58,188 nucleotides of DNA from positions 1 through 58,188 of the forward strand of contig JANINJ010000013.1 in NCBI GenBank assembly GCA_024508855.1. The letters are read 5' to 3'. The translations under genes were made by a program, and so were the position numbers. Below, in pieces: positions 15,160-22,706 of this stretch. Numbering within the stretch: the first letter of the stretch is position 1; each line of letters opens with the position of its first letter. Source of the DNA: Xanthobacteraceae bacterium. GTDB taxonomy: Bacteria; Pseudomonadota; Alphaproteobacteria; Rhizobiales; Xanthobacteraceae. The notes under the pieces are model-generated. The model was not told the origin of the DNA and made no database searches. It saw nothing but the letters and a program-made list of their open reading frames with translations.

Positions 15160-15182
15160 GCGCGCGATTCTTGCGCGTTTCG

Positions 15183-15342
15183 GAACAGAGGTGTTGTGAG
15201 TGCCATACAAACGATGGCACTATTCGCGAAGGATAGCGGTAAGTGACCAGGCGTTACAAGCGCTAGTTGAACGGTGCCATAGAGTGCGCGACGACATGGT
15301 TACAGAATGCAGAACAAATAGATGGTGAAAGCACCTCTGTTC
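15183..15342. promoter_or_regulatory. Divergent control region with inverted repeats
   Basis: The space between the Arc-like gene and the 15403 gene holds GTGCCAT at 15200-15206 facing ATGGCAC at 15214-15220, and another GTGCCAT at 15274-15280. An 11-bp inverted repeat, GAACAGAGGTG (15183-15193) and CACCTCTGTTC (15332-15342), encloses them. These are plausible operators for the ribbon-helix-helix protein. Confidence 0.5.
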
Positions 15343-15402
15343 TGCGAATGTAGGAGAAATCCTACGTCATATAGTGACCTGGATACTTGCAAAGGAATGA
15401 AG

Positions 15403-15618
15403 ATGCCAGACGAGATGATGCCGAACGTGGTCCTTGCGGCCGAAAATCACAGTGATGAATTTCAGCTAACCGGTAGGGAGCAGAAGCTCATCTCGAACTT
15501 CCGGGCAATGAAGAAGGTTGCGCAGGATGCGATGGTAGATCTATCTGAGCAATACAAGCGGACGCTACCTGCGGTACCTACGAAGCTCACCTTAGTCGGT
15601 ATTTCCGGCGGCGTCTGA
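15403..15618 (+). CDS. Small helical protein, partner of Arc-like gene (71 aa)
   Basis: The start at 15403 (MPDEMMPNVVLAAENHSDEF) has AAAGGA 6 bases upstream; a nearer ATG (15397) abuts that sequence and is less likely. The middle, LTGREQKLISNFRAMKKVAQ then DAMVDLSEQYKRTLP, resembles the product of 43930-44118 (LTQRQRELLSYFNNLDDDAQ...). Both lie next to Arc-like genes, suggesting a linked regulatory role. Its 3' end overlaps the convergent XRE repressor gene by 27 bases. Confidence 0.65.
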   Translation: MPDEMMPNVVLAAENHSDEFQLTGREQKLISNFRAMKKVAQDAMVDLSEQYKRTLPAVPTKLTLVGISGGV

Positions 15619-16209
15619 TTGGTCTTCCTTAGGCGCTACCATTGCCGCGCCTAAGATGACTGCCTTCCCCTCTTTGTCCGCGCGGCGGTACAGATCGAGA
15701 ACTCTCTTTTCGCTGGCATTAATCGGGCCTAAGGTGGTTTTTCCTGCGGGCGGGATCGGAAGCATCTCTCCCTTTGGAGCCACAGTGGCCGCGCCGAAGA
15801 TGATCATCCGGCCGTCTTTGTCGGCTCGGCGATATAACTCGACTATCTTCAACTCTTCAGCGTCGAATCTCTCGATCGTTACCCCTTCGGCCGAAACGTC
15901 AACGAGATGACTGAGCGCCGGCGATGGCGTTGGTCTCGTACTTTCTTCCGCCTCGGCCGAGGCTCCCACTTCAGCTGCGGCCCGCGCAACATCATCCATA
16001 TAGCCCCTGGGAAGCGCAAGAGCATCCTCGATGCGGTCGCGCATGTCCTCTCCAATGCGCTTTTTCCCTCTCTTCCCCTCTGGGTACAGCATGCGCGACA
16101 CATAAGACGGCGCCCCGCCGATCTTGTCAGCCAACGCGGCCGCCTTCCCATTGCAATGGGTCCTCAGTACTGCCTGCAGATTGAGGCGGCGAATCTCGAA
16201 TTTGTCCAT
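15592..16209 (-). CDS. XRE-family phage repressor without peptidase
   Basis: 205 residues. The N-terminus MDKFEIRRLNLQAVLRTHCN, then AALADKIGGAPSYVSRMLYP and KKRIGEDMRDRIEDALALPR, form the XRE HTH common in Burkholderiales phages. The C-terminus holds two copies of a 20-residue motif, IVELYRRADKDGRMIIFGAA and VLDLYRRADKEGKAVILGAA, each followed by a VAPK. There is no S24 peptidase. It faces the YdaS gene across four TTTACC-N4-GGTAAA operators, the CI/Cro geometry. It is the most likely binder of those operators; how it relates to the S24 repressor is unclear. No ribosome binding site precedes its ATG. Confidence 0.82.
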   Translation of the reverse strand: MDKFEIRRLNLQAVLRTHCNGKAAALADKIGGAPSYVSRMLYPEGKRGKKRIGEDMRDRIEDALALPRGYMDDVARAAAEVGASAEAEESTRPTPSPALSHLVDVSAEGVTIERFDAEELKIVELYRRADKDGRMIIFGAATVAPKGEMLPIPPAGKTTLGPINASEKRVLDLYRRADKEGKAVILGAAMVAPKEDQSDAAGNTD

Positions 16210-16227
16210 GCCGCATTCAATCAACAA

Positions 16228-16300
16228 TTTACTTGAAGGTAAATGACCTGTAGGTATTGACTCAGGCTTTACCTGTGGGTAAAGTATACCCATGGACAAA
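16228..16300 (+). promoter_or_regulatory. Rightward early promoter pR with four operators
   Basis: TTGACT (16257-16262), 17 bases, TAAAGT (16280-16285), then 6 bases to the YdaS ATG. Palindromes of the form TTTACC-N4-GGTAAA lie at 16228-16243 (TTTACT/GGTAAA), 16243-16258 (ATGACC/GGTATT), 16268-16283 (perfect) and 16285-16300 (TATACC/GACAAA, overlapping the ATG). Matching sites lie at pL (10.39-10.44 kb). Weak XRE-gene promoter elements would lie on the opposite strand. Confidence 0.78.
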
Positions 16301-16570
16301 TTGCTTAAGTACCTCAACTCCTTGTCGAAGGATGAGCGAGCGGCGTACGTGGCGGCGTGCGGGACCACAGAGGGATATCTCAGAAAGGCCGCCAGTCGCC
16401 ACCAGTCATTCCGTGCCGAGCTCTGCATTTTGCTCGAGCGCGAGTCTTCTGGCGCCGTTCGTTGCGAGGACCTGCTGCCCGATGCCGATTGGGCGTACAT
16501 CCGCTCCCAGTCCAACGTGCCGCGAATGTCTCGGCGATCGACTGACTCGAAGCCTCTGGCTGGCGAGTAG
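16292..16570 (+). CDS. ydaS: YdaS-type Cro-like regulator
   Basis: 92 residues beginning MDKLLKYLNSLSKDERAAYV. ACGTTEGYLRKAASRHQSFR is the YdaS/Cro-like HTH, and CILLERESSGAVRCEDLLPD leads to DWAYIRSQ, the usual end. YdaS proteins, once called antitoxins, act as Cro-like repressors beside ydaT, as found downstream here. The TAAAGT -10 lies 6 bases before the ATG and there is no ribosome binding site, which suggests a leaderless message. The first 20 bases of the gene are part of an operator. Confidence 0.82.
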   Translation: MDKLLKYLNSLSKDERAAYVAACGTTEGYLRKAASRHQSFRAELCILLERESSGAVRCEDLLPDADWAYIRSQSNVPRMSRRSTDSKPLAGE

Positions 16571-16686
16571 TCGCCGAAGGCGGGTCGGAATTCGCGGGCG
16601 ACGGTCGGAATCACAGCAGTAGGCCTCTCGTAGTTTGGTGAGTTGTTATCAATGTTGTCAGATTAGCCCCTAACCCTGAAAAAGTC

Positions 16687-17250
16687 ATGAATATCAATCC
16701 TCACAACCAAGGTATCGCAAACGTTCTCCGCGCCGAGATCGAAGCCTGGCGCCGTGCCGGCAGCGTCAGCCGTGAGGCAGTCGCCGCAATGGTGATGGAC
16801 GCACATGCTGCACTTGGTGGTGAGGCCGTGACCGGCGTCGATTTCAGCTTCGTCGGCGACACGTACACGCAGGCAAAGAAGGGCGCGCAGAAGCTTTTCC
16901 GCTGGCTGGACGACGGCAGCACGCTCCCGGCCGCGATGGTGCAGAGCATTCTGGCTGCGCTCCCGTTTGACGTGAGGCTGCATTGCCTCAACCAGATGTT
17001 TCGCCCGCTGGGTGTCGAGGGCCGCAGCCTGGAGCCCGTCACGCCGGCGCGCTTCGATGGTCTCGCGCACCTGCAGGCCATGATCAAAGAGAACTCGGAA
17101 GCCCAGTCTGCAGTCGTCCTGGCAGCAAGCACGCAGTCCCCTGAGGCTATCAAGGTCGCGATCAAAGAAGTCACCGAATCGATTCAAGCCGATACGGACG
17201 CCAAGCGATCGCTCGAGGCGGCGCTGCTGGAAGCGCAAGGCGCTACCTAA
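16687..17250 (+). CDS. ydaT: YdaT-like regulator
   Basis: 187 residues. The segment YTQAKKGAQKLFRWLDDGST followed by AAMVQSILAALPFDVRLHCL matches the helical core of YdaT (NTQKIFRW...), a CII-like transcription regulator encoded after ydaS in E. coli prophages and toxic when overproduced. A longer acidic and helical C-terminus is present here. It is the second gene of the pR transcript and may set the lysis/lysogeny choice. Confidence 0.7.
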   Translation: MNINPHNQGIANVLRAEIEAWRRAGSVSREAVAAMVMDAHAALGGEAVTGVDFSFVGDTYTQAKKGAQKLFRWLDDGSTLPAAMVQSILAALPFDVRLHCLNQMFRPLGVEGRSLEPVTPARFDGLAHLQAMIKENSEAQSAVVLAASTQSPEAIKVAIKEVTESIQADTDAKRSLEAALLEAQGAT

Positions 17251-17321
17251 CCGACTTCGCCGTAAGGAAGACCCAGGCGGCGGGCATGCCGCCACCAATC
17301 ATCAACGAGGAAGTGAAGACG

Positions 17322-17564
17322 ATGAGCACATCAACGCTGTTCGACACGTTGCGGCAGGAAAAAGGGATCGCAAGCGACGCCGCACTGGCCCGGGAACTGG
17401 AGGTGAGCCAGTGCGTGATCAGCCAGGCGCGAAAGAAGGGCGAAATCAGCGACGGAATGATTCTCCGGGTGCACGAGTACTTGGGTATGCCGGTCGTCGA
17501 GATTCGCCAACTGCTCGCGCAATCGGCTTCCCGCCAATACCACGATACCGCGGCCCCAGTCTGA
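17322..17564 (+). CDS. Small HTH transcription regulator (80 aa)
   Basis: It begins MSTSTLFDTLRQEKGIASDA behind a GAGGAAG ribosome binding site; an upstream open frame is not needed. DAALARELEVSQCVISQARK is a helix-turn-helix, and EISDGMILRVHEYLGMPVVE completes an XRE/YdaS-like fold. It probably tunes the early rightward transcript. Confidence 0.72.
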   Translation: MSTSTLFDTLRQEKGIASDAALARELEVSQCVISQARKKGEISDGMILRVHEYLGMPVVEIRQLLAQSASRQYHDTAAPV

Positions 17565-17595
17565 AGAACTGACCCGCATCACATAAGGAGAACAG

Positions 17596-17706
17596 ATGGA
17601 TCAAAAGCAGGACGAGCAACACGAACAGCCGGTGCCGATCGAGCCCGGCCACGTGATGAGCAAGAAGCGGTACGACGAACTGCTGGAGCAGCAGAAGCAG
17701 AAATGA
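17596..17706 (+). CDS. Possible 36-aa acidic/Gln-rich protein
   Basis: MDQKQDEQHEQPVPIEPGHV, then MSKKRYDELLEQQKQK. An AAGGAG ribosome binding site sits at the right distance, which is the main support. The composition suggests a short disordered region and a helix. Function unknown. Confidence 0.5.
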   Translation: MDQKQDEQHEQPVPIEPGHVMSKKRYDELLEQQKQK

Positions 17707-17759
17707 AAAAGCTCGGCGGCAACCGAGCTTAGTGAAGCGGTAAATCTCTAGGAGCCAGA

Positions 17760-18266
17760 ATGATAACAGCAAATCCCCAGCCGGCGGCGCACGTCGGTGA
17801 AGATCAGTCCTCGCGCCAGTTCGAAGCGCGCGCGGCCCACTGGTCGAATCTCGCGGTCCAGCTGCTGCTCGCGGCAAAGAAGCTGGCCGATGACTACCTG
17901 CAAGACGAGAACGACGATGGCTCGCTCTGCATCGACGGGGAGCATCACGCTGCAGTCCAAGCGCTGTTCAGTGCGATCAAAGACGCCGATCGTGCGGGCC
18001 TGTCCGACGCGTGCGCCGTGCTCGCCGCTATGGACATCGGCCGTGGCGTGTTCTGGTCCGTTACTGGCGACGAGTTCTCCGCCAACTCTTTGCCGGCCCT
18101 AATCGCAGCTAACGACTGGCTGCGCCCTGGCGACTACGTCTATCAGGCCCAGGCTGTCGGCCGCCGCAAGTTGACCGAATTGGATTTCGTCCACGCGGCA
18201 GCCGTCAACGCCCCTGCTCGTGATCCGCGTGTTCCCGACATGTTCGCAAACGGCGGTGCAGCATGA
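17760..18266 (+). CDS. Hypothetical protein (168 aa)
   Basis: It begins MITANPQPAAHVGEDQSSRQ, with an AGGAGCC segment before the ATG. Contains an all-helical core (RAAHWSNLAVQLLLAAKKLA) and an IDGEHHAAVQALFSAIKDA segment. Its stop overlaps the next start. Typical early-gene protein of unknown function. Confidence 0.6.
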   Translation: MITANPQPAAHVGEDQSSRQFEARAAHWSNLAVQLLLAAKKLADDYLQDENDDGSLCIDGEHHAAVQALFSAIKDADRAGLSDACAVLAAMDIGRGVFWSVTGDEFSANSLPALIAANDWLRPGDYVYQAQAVGRRKLTELDFVHAAAVNAPARDPRVPDMFANGGAA

Positions 18267-18712
18267 GCCGCTCCCGCTACGTCACCCCATCCCGCACTGC
18301 GGAGCGCATTGAGCGCGTGCGCAAGCTGATTCTCGCCCTGCAGGTTGGTGAACTGTCGCGCGACGAGATCGGAGGGCTGCTGGCCATTGGGCCGTCGGGC
18401 GTTCGAAAGTACATGGACGACCTGCGCGGTATCGTGGAATCGGTGCATGTTCACGGCCAGCTTATCTGCCGCCTCACGAGCGACACGGTAAAAGTCGCGG
18501 CCTACCTTGCCAGCCTGGACGAGAAAGCATCGGCATGCCCAATCAAGCCGCGGGCTTGCGCCTTAACTATCGCTGCCAGGGATCCATCGCGCCACTTCCA
18601 CGTCATGGTCGATGACGCTGAGTTCCCCGTGCGCCTGATGCGCAAGATTCCGGCGCCGGATCCGGTACTGGCTCGTTTCTTCAACCTTGTGCCTGCGCAG
18701 GTGTGGGCATGA
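18263..18712 (+). CDS. HTH DNA-binding protein (149 aa)
   Basis: The N-terminal half, AERIERVRKLILALQVGELS then RDEIGGLLAIGPSGVRKYMD, is a winged-helix-type DNA-binding module. The C-terminal half (HFHVMVDDAEFPVRLMRKIP) is a small globular domain. It is coupled to the methyltransferase downstream by an ATGA overlap. Possibly a transcription or replication accessory factor. Confidence 0.6.
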   Translation: MSRSRYVTPSRTAERIERVRKLILALQVGELSRDEIGGLLAIGPSGVRKYMDDLRGIVESVHVHGQLICRLTSDTVKVAAYLASLDEKASACPIKPRACALTIAARDPSRHFHVMVDDAEFPVRLMRKIPAPDPVLARFFNLVPAQVWA

Positions 18713-19581
18713 ACGGCGCCGCCTACTACAACGAGATCGACGAATACGCGGCCGCATGGTTGCGTAACCTGATCGCCGCCGGCCACATCGCGCCGGGCGA
18801 GGTCGACACAAGGAGCATCGAGGATGTACACCCCGCCGACCTGCAGGACTTCGCCCAGTGCCACTTCTTCGCCGGCATCGGTGTCTGGTCTTACGCGCTT
18901 CGCCGCGCCGGCTGGCCAGATGATCGACCTGTTTGGACCGGTTCCTGTCCGTGCCAACCTTTCAGCGCGGCAGGCCAAGGCGCTGGGTTTGCTGACGAGC
19001 GGCACCTGTACCCAGCCTTCGGGCACCTCATCCGAGAGCGCCGCCCTTCAGTTGTCTTTGGAGAGCAAGTTGCGAGCAAGGACGCAGATCCTTGGATCGA
19101 CCTTGTACACGCTGACCTGGAGAGCTTGGGTTACGCCTTCGGGTGTGTCCCGTTCCCGTCTGCGGGCGTCGGTGCCCCGCACATCCGTGACCGCAACTAC
19201 TGGGTGGCCAACGCCGAGAAGCGCGGACGGGGAAAAGAAAGTGCGGACACTGGCAGGCACGCTGGCGGAAATCGCCCGCAAGGGTTCTCCACAGGACTTG
19301 TGTCAAGCAGCGCAACTAGCCGGATGGCACACGCCGGTCGTGCGCGACTGCAGGAACTCGGCGGGGGATGGGTCGAATCCACGGGACTTGCCACGGCAGG
19401 TTTCTGGGGTGATGCCGACTGGCTGCCATGCCTCGATGGCCGGCGCCGCCCAGTTGAACCCGGCACATTCCCGCTGGCTCATGGGGCTCCCGCCCGAGTG
19501 GGACGCCTGCGCGCCTATGGCAACGCGATCAATGCCGAAGCAGCGCGCGTCTTCATCGAAGAAGTAATGGAGGTGGTATGA
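18709..19581 (+). CDS. DNA (cytosine-5-)-methyltransferase
   Basis: 290 residues, shorter than many C5 methyltransferases. Motif I is [19 protein letters not shown], motif IV is [10 protein letters not shown] with catalytic Cys82, a motif-VI-like FGEQVASK follows, motif VIII-like IRDRNYWVA, and motif X-like RLRAYGNAI near the end. It transfers a methyl group from S-adenosylmethionine to cytosine C5, and would protect phage DNA from host restriction or modify regulation. No partner nuclease is present. The ATG at 18709 overlaps the upstream TGA. From 18920 a second frame with family-like features overlaps most of the gene. Confidence 0.9.
   Translation: MNGAAYYNEIDEYAAAWLRNLIAAGHIAPGEVDTRSIEDVHPADLQDFAQCHFFAGIGVWSYALRRAGWPDDRPVWTGSCPCQPFSAAGQGAGFADERHLYPAFGHLIRERRPSVVFGEQVASKDADPWIDLVHADLESLGYAFGCVPFPSAGVGAPHIRDRNYWVANAEKRGRGKESADTGRHAGGNRPQGFSTGLVSSSATSRMAHAGRARLQELGGGWVESTGLATAGFWGDADWLPCLDGRRRPVEPGTFPLAHGAPARVGRLRAYGNAINAEAARVFIEEVMEVV
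18920..19567 (+). CDS. Overlapping-frame protein inside the methyltransferase gene
   Basis: In the +1 frame relative to the methyltransferase, an ATG opens a 215-residue frame with the pattern [50 protein letters not shown] and [21 protein letters not shown] recognise this style from phage proteins annotated next to, or as, cytosine methyltransferases. Shadow frames seldom keep such motifs, so both frames may be coding. There is no clear ribosome binding site, so expression is unproven. Confidence 0.5.
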   Translation: MIDLFGPVPVRANLSARQAKALGLLTSGTCTQPSGTSSESAALQLSLESKLRARTQILGSTLYTLTWRAWVTPSGVSRSRLRASVPRTSVTATTGWPTPRSADGEKKVRTLAGTLAEIARKGSPQDLCQAAQLAGWHTPVVRDCRNSAGDGSNPRDLPRQVSGVMPTGCHASMAGAAQLNPAHSRWLMGLPPEWDACAPMATRSMPKQRASSSKK

Positions 19582-20015
19582 CCCAACGTCGAAACATCCG
19601 TCGCCCGCAACCGGGCGAGATCCCGTACCTCGCCGGCGAGTATCTGTATCGCAACGGTCCTTGCAGCGACGTCGAACTGTTCTTGGCTGTCGATTTCGGC
19701 TCCACGATGAGCGCTCGGCTCGATGCCCTGCAGCGCGCCATCTGCGGTGGCTGGCTGATGGAAACTGAGCGCAGCAAGATCGCGTGCAGCCGTTCTGCGA
19801 CCGACTACTACGACGAGCAGAGCGACAAGCCGAAAGAGGAATATGTCGGCCAGATCGCGCCGGCGCCGCAGCGCAACGTGTTCGCCAGCCCGGGCCTGAG
19901 CGACAAGTACAAGATCAACAGCCGCGGCCTGCGCCCAGCGAGTGACGCTGCTCCGACCTGGTCGAATCGGCCGGCGGGCTTCGGGTTCAAGAGCATCGCA
20001 GGAGGCGACGCATGA
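19578..20015 (+). CDS. Hypothetical protein (145 aa)
   Basis: It begins [21 protein letters not shown] winged-helix-like first half (LYRNGPCSDVELFLAVDFGS) is followed by a polar tail. The ATG overlaps the methyltransferase stop. It resembles early phage proteins of unknown role. Confidence 0.58.
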   Translation: MTQRRNIRRPQPGEIPYLAGEYLYRNGPCSDVELFLAVDFGSTMSARLDALQRAICGGWLMETERSKIACSRSATDYYDEQSDKPKEEYVGQIAPAPQRNVFASPGLSDKYKINSRGLRPASDAAPTWSNRPAGFGFKSIAGGDA

Positions 20016-20212
20016 TTGGGCGCGCATCCCCTGTCCAGCAGCGCAAAGCTCTGGAAATCGCGAACTTGTTCGTCAAGATGGGCATTGGTTTCGTGCCTGT
20101 CCCAGTCGCAGACGGCGCGGAATTTGACGACGTAGTGAAGCAGTCGATGGATCGGTTGGCCGAGTTGCAGTCCGTCCCTGATCGCGAGGTGCAAGATGCC
20201 AATCAAGCCTGA
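20012..20212 (+). CDS. DUF1382-type phage protein, copy B
   Basis: 66 residues beginning MIGRASPVQQRKALEIANLF, then VKMGIGFVPVPVADGAEFDD. It is a close paralogue of the left-arm gene at 2983-3228, on the opposite strand. Here it is coupled to neighbours by overlaps at both ends. Function unknown. Confidence 0.7.
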   Translation: MIGRASPVQQRKALEIANLFVKMGIGFVPVPVADGAEFDDVVKQSMDRLAELQSVPDREVQDANQA

Positions 20213-20624
20213 GAACCGTGCTCGCTACCCGGCCAACTGGAACGAGATTCGGGTTGCGATCCTGGAGCGTGCCGGCAACTGCTGCGAGCAATGCAAGGTA
20301 CCGAATGGGAAGCGAATCGCGCGCGGCTCTGGCCCGTTCGCCGGCACGTTTCAGGCAGATGACGCCGAGGTGTACGACGCAGAGACCGGCGAGCACATCG
20401 CCCGCGTGCGCATGAGCGAATACCAAGTCAAGAACATGGTCACGATCGTGCTCACCATTGCGCACCTCGATCACCAGCCCGAGAACTGCGACCCGGCCAA
20501 CCTGCGCGCGCTGTGCCAGATGCACCATCTGCGACACGATGCTGCGCACCACGCCGAGACGGCCCGGGCAACGCGCCGCGAGCGCCTGGCAGTGGGCGAT
20601 CTGTTCGGGGTGGTCGCGCAATGA
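20196..20624 (+). CDS. HNH endonuclease-like protein (142 aa)
   Basis: ERAGNCCEQCKVPNG provides the first zinc-binding Cys pair, and TIAHLDHQPENCDPANLRAL then CQMHHLRHDAAHH gives the H-N-H ββα-metal core. A phage recombination or nicking nuclease is likely. Overlaps the DUF1382 gene before and the Ref-like gene after. The target is unknown. Confidence 0.78.
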   Translation: MPIKPENRARYPANWNEIRVAILERAGNCCEQCKVPNGKRIARGSGPFAGTFQADDAEVYDAETGEHIARVRMSEYQVKNMVTIVLTIAHLDHQPENCDPANLRALCQMHHLRHDAAHHAETARATRRERLAVGDLFGVVAQ

Positions 20625-21172
20625 TCCGGAATTCGACGCTCAAACCTGGCAAGCCATTGCAGCGCAAGACGCCGATGCGTCTCGGCAGTGGCTTCAAGGC
20701 CCCGTCCGCCGGTGCCGGCCTGCTGCGCGTAGCTGCGATTCAGGCGAAAGCCTCATTCCCGCGAAACCGGGAATCGAAGCCGTCGAAGCTTCCCAAGCTG
20801 ATGAGGTCCCGCGGCATGAAGGGCAGGGCGCCGACGGCCATGGAAGCCTGGTTCATGGATCGCATGGGCACGCTGCCTTGCATCTGCTGCCTGAAAGACG
20901 GATGGGAGAACCGCGAGATCAGCCTGCACCACGTGGATGGCCGGACGAAAGAGGGCGCGCACTTCCTCGTGCTGCCCCTCTGCGCTGGACACCATCAGGC
21001 GGGTACCGGTGCGAATCCGACGCTCATCGCAGTGCATCCAGACAAAGCGCGATTCGAAGCGCGCTACGGCAGACAGATGGATCTGCTGGCGGAGTGCATG
21101 GCAATGCTCGGGATTACGGAGGCGTCATTGCTTAACCGTGATGGTCACGAAAATACGGAGGAGGCCGCATGA
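20621..21172 (+). CDS. ref: Ref-type recombination nuclease
   Basis: 183 residues, starting MIRNSTLKPGKPLQRKTPMR. The core GMKGRAPTAMEAWFMDRMGT, CICCLKDGWENREISLHHVD, then VLPLCAGHHQA matches P1 Ref, a RecA-dependent HNH nuclease that cuts at D-loops and raises recombination. The conserved HH and CxxC are present. Sits in a nuclease pair with the HNH gene. Confidence 0.78.
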   Translation: MIRNSTLKPGKPLQRKTPMRLGSGFKAPSAGAGLLRVAAIQAKASFPRNRESKPSKLPKLMRSRGMKGRAPTAMEAWFMDRMGTLPCICCLKDGWENREISLHHVDGRTKEGAHFLVLPLCAGHHQAGTGANPTLIAVHPDKARFEARYGRQMDLLAECMAMLGITEASLLNRDGHENTEEAA

Positions 21173-21738
21173 AGAAAGGCGGCAAGATCACAGTCCCACG
21201 GGCGCCGGACTACCAGCGTTCGCGCAGTGAGCGTCAGCAGGCCCGCATCCTGGCCGCGCTTGCGATCGCGCCGGCGTCCTCGTTTGAGTTGGCAGATGCT
21301 TTGCACATGTCTCGCAGCTGCGCGCACAAGCACCTCATGGAGCTACAGGCAAAGCCGAATCGTCGGGTGCGCGTGGTCGACTTCGAAGTAATCGTGCCCG
21401 GGCGCCCACGCGGAATCTACGGTCTGGGCGCGGGCCGTGATGCCACGATCGCCGATGCGCAGCGCAAGCGCATGTTGAAAGCTATCGCCGAGCCGATCAG
21501 CGCGCTCGACCTGATTGCAAAGCTGGGCATGTTGCCGAGTTCTGCCTATCGGTACATCGGCCAGCTGATGGATAAGGAAAAGATCCACGTGGTGGACTGG
21601 GGCTGGTCCGACCGTACGCCGTTCGCGATCTATGAGGCGGGCCCTGGCGAGAACGTGCCGCGCCCGACTTCGAAACCGCGTCGCGCCATCACCGTCAAGC
21701 GCCGCCCTCAGAACATCTTCGCCGCGCTCGGCCTATAG
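21169..21738 (+). CDS. Two-winged-helix DNA-binding protein (189 aa)
   Basis: It begins MKKGGKITVPRAPDYQRSRS. One winged helix lies near ASSFELADALHMSRSCAHKH, and a second near SALDLIAKLGMLPSSAYRYI, each followed by a wing with basic residues. A basic C-terminal tail (KPRRAITVKRRPQNIFAAL) adds DNA affinity. Probably a regulator or a replication initiator helper. No family is firmly recognised. Confidence 0.6.
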   Translation: MKKGGKITVPRAPDYQRSRSERQQARILAALAIAPASSFELADALHMSRSCAHKHLMELQAKPNRRVRVVDFEVIVPGRPRGIYGLGAGRDATIADAQRKRMLKAIAEPISALDLIAKLGMLPSSAYRYIGQLMDKEKIHVVDWGWSDRTPFAIYEAGPGENVPRPTSKPRRAITVKRRPQNIFAALGL

Positions 21739-21746
21739 GAGCAAAC

Positions 21747-21977
21747 ATGAGTCTATATGGATGCCATAGCAAGCCACGCCCGACGCCCGAGAGCAGCTAC
21801 ATCGCCCAAGCCGGATGGAGTGAGACGTTCCGCAACGGTTTCGGCGAACCGCAACGCGTGCCGGTCTACGTCGACATCAAGTCTGCATTCGGCACCACTG
21901 CATGCCAGTACACGCTGACGCATGCGGCGGATCCGGAGTGCTCTGGTTGCGTACATCGTTCCAAGGATGCCGCCTGA
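21747..21977 (+). CDS. Hypothetical protein (76 aa)
   Basis: MSLYGCHSKPRPTPESSYIA, with a C-terminal CQYTLTHAADPECSGCVH that could hold one zinc ion. An AGGAGC ribosome binding site precedes the ATG. It has the look of small Cys-containing phage early proteins. Confidence 0.55.
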   Translation: MSLYGCHSKPRPTPESSYIAQAGWSETFRNGFGEPQRVPVYVDIKSAFGTTACQYTLTHAADPECSGCVHRSKDAA

Positions 21978-22001
21978 CGCGGCCGGGAAGGAGATATTGA
22001 A

Positions 22002-22706
22002 ATGGGGAGCATGCTCAAACTGTATAGCGACGCGGTTCTGACGATGACCAGTCGCGAGATCGCCGATCTGATTGAGTCGCGTCACGATAGCGTCAAGAGA
22101 ACGATTGAGCGATTGGTGAAGGCTCGGGCAATCGCCCAACCACCATTGGTGGACGGCGAAAAGGCGGCGAACAACATCGTCGAGCAGGTGTACGAGATCG
22201 GGAAGCGGGATAGCTACGTGATCGTCGCCCAGTTGTCGCCGCGGTTCACCGCGAGGTTGGTCGATCGCTGGCAGGAACTAGAGCAAAGGTTGGCGTCCGC
22301 ACTTCCGGATTTCACAAATCCTGCTGAGGCGGCTCGGGCGTGGGCAGCTCAGTACGAGGCCCGGGAAGCGCTGGAAACCAAGGTGGCCGCTGACGCACCA
22401 AAGGTCGCGTTTGCCGAGGCCGTGCGCGCGATCGACGGAACGTGTCACATCGGGAAAATCGCCAAGGCGCTCGGGTTCGGGCAGAACCGGTTTTTCAAAC
22501 GCCTGAAGGCCGACGGAATCCTGTTGGAAAACAATCTGCCGTATCAGAAGTATATCGATCGTCAGTATTTCACCGTCATTGAGCAGCAGCCGTACGTCGA
22601 TAGCAAGGGCGTGAGCCATCCCACATTTACGACGATGGTAACCGGCGCCGGCCAAGTTTTCTTGGCTAAGCGTTACGCCAACATTGGAGGGGGCGCCAAT
22701 GTGTGA
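22002..22706 (+). CDS. Rha-type antirepressor with KilAC domain
   Basis: 234 residues. The N-terminal domain (MTSREIADLIESRHDSVKRT, then YEIGKRDSYVIVAQLSPRFT and LVDRWQELE) is Rha-like; the C-terminal domain (CHIGKIAKALGFGQNRFFKR then GQVFLAKRYA) is the KilAC/ANT fold. Such proteins counter repressors or regulate late steps. It overlaps the replication gene downstream by 8 bases. Confidence 0.82.
   Translation: MGSMLKLYSDAVLTMTSREIADLIESRHDSVKRTIERLVKARAIAQPPLVDGEKAANNIVEQVYEIGKRDSYVIVAQLSPRFTARLVDRWQELEQRLASALPDFTNPAEAARAWAAQYEAREALETKVAADAPKVAFAEAVRAIDGTCHIGKIAKALGFGQNRFFKRLKADGILLENNLPYQKYIDRQYFTVIEQQPYVDSKGVSHPTFTTMVTGAGQVFLAKRYANIGGGANV

Noticed and set aside
18824-18919. Upstream start for the overlapping methyltransferase frame
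   Set aside because: The stretch from 18824 is Ser/Thr/Pro-rich without family features. The ATG at 18920 (MIDLFG) fits the remembered family start better.
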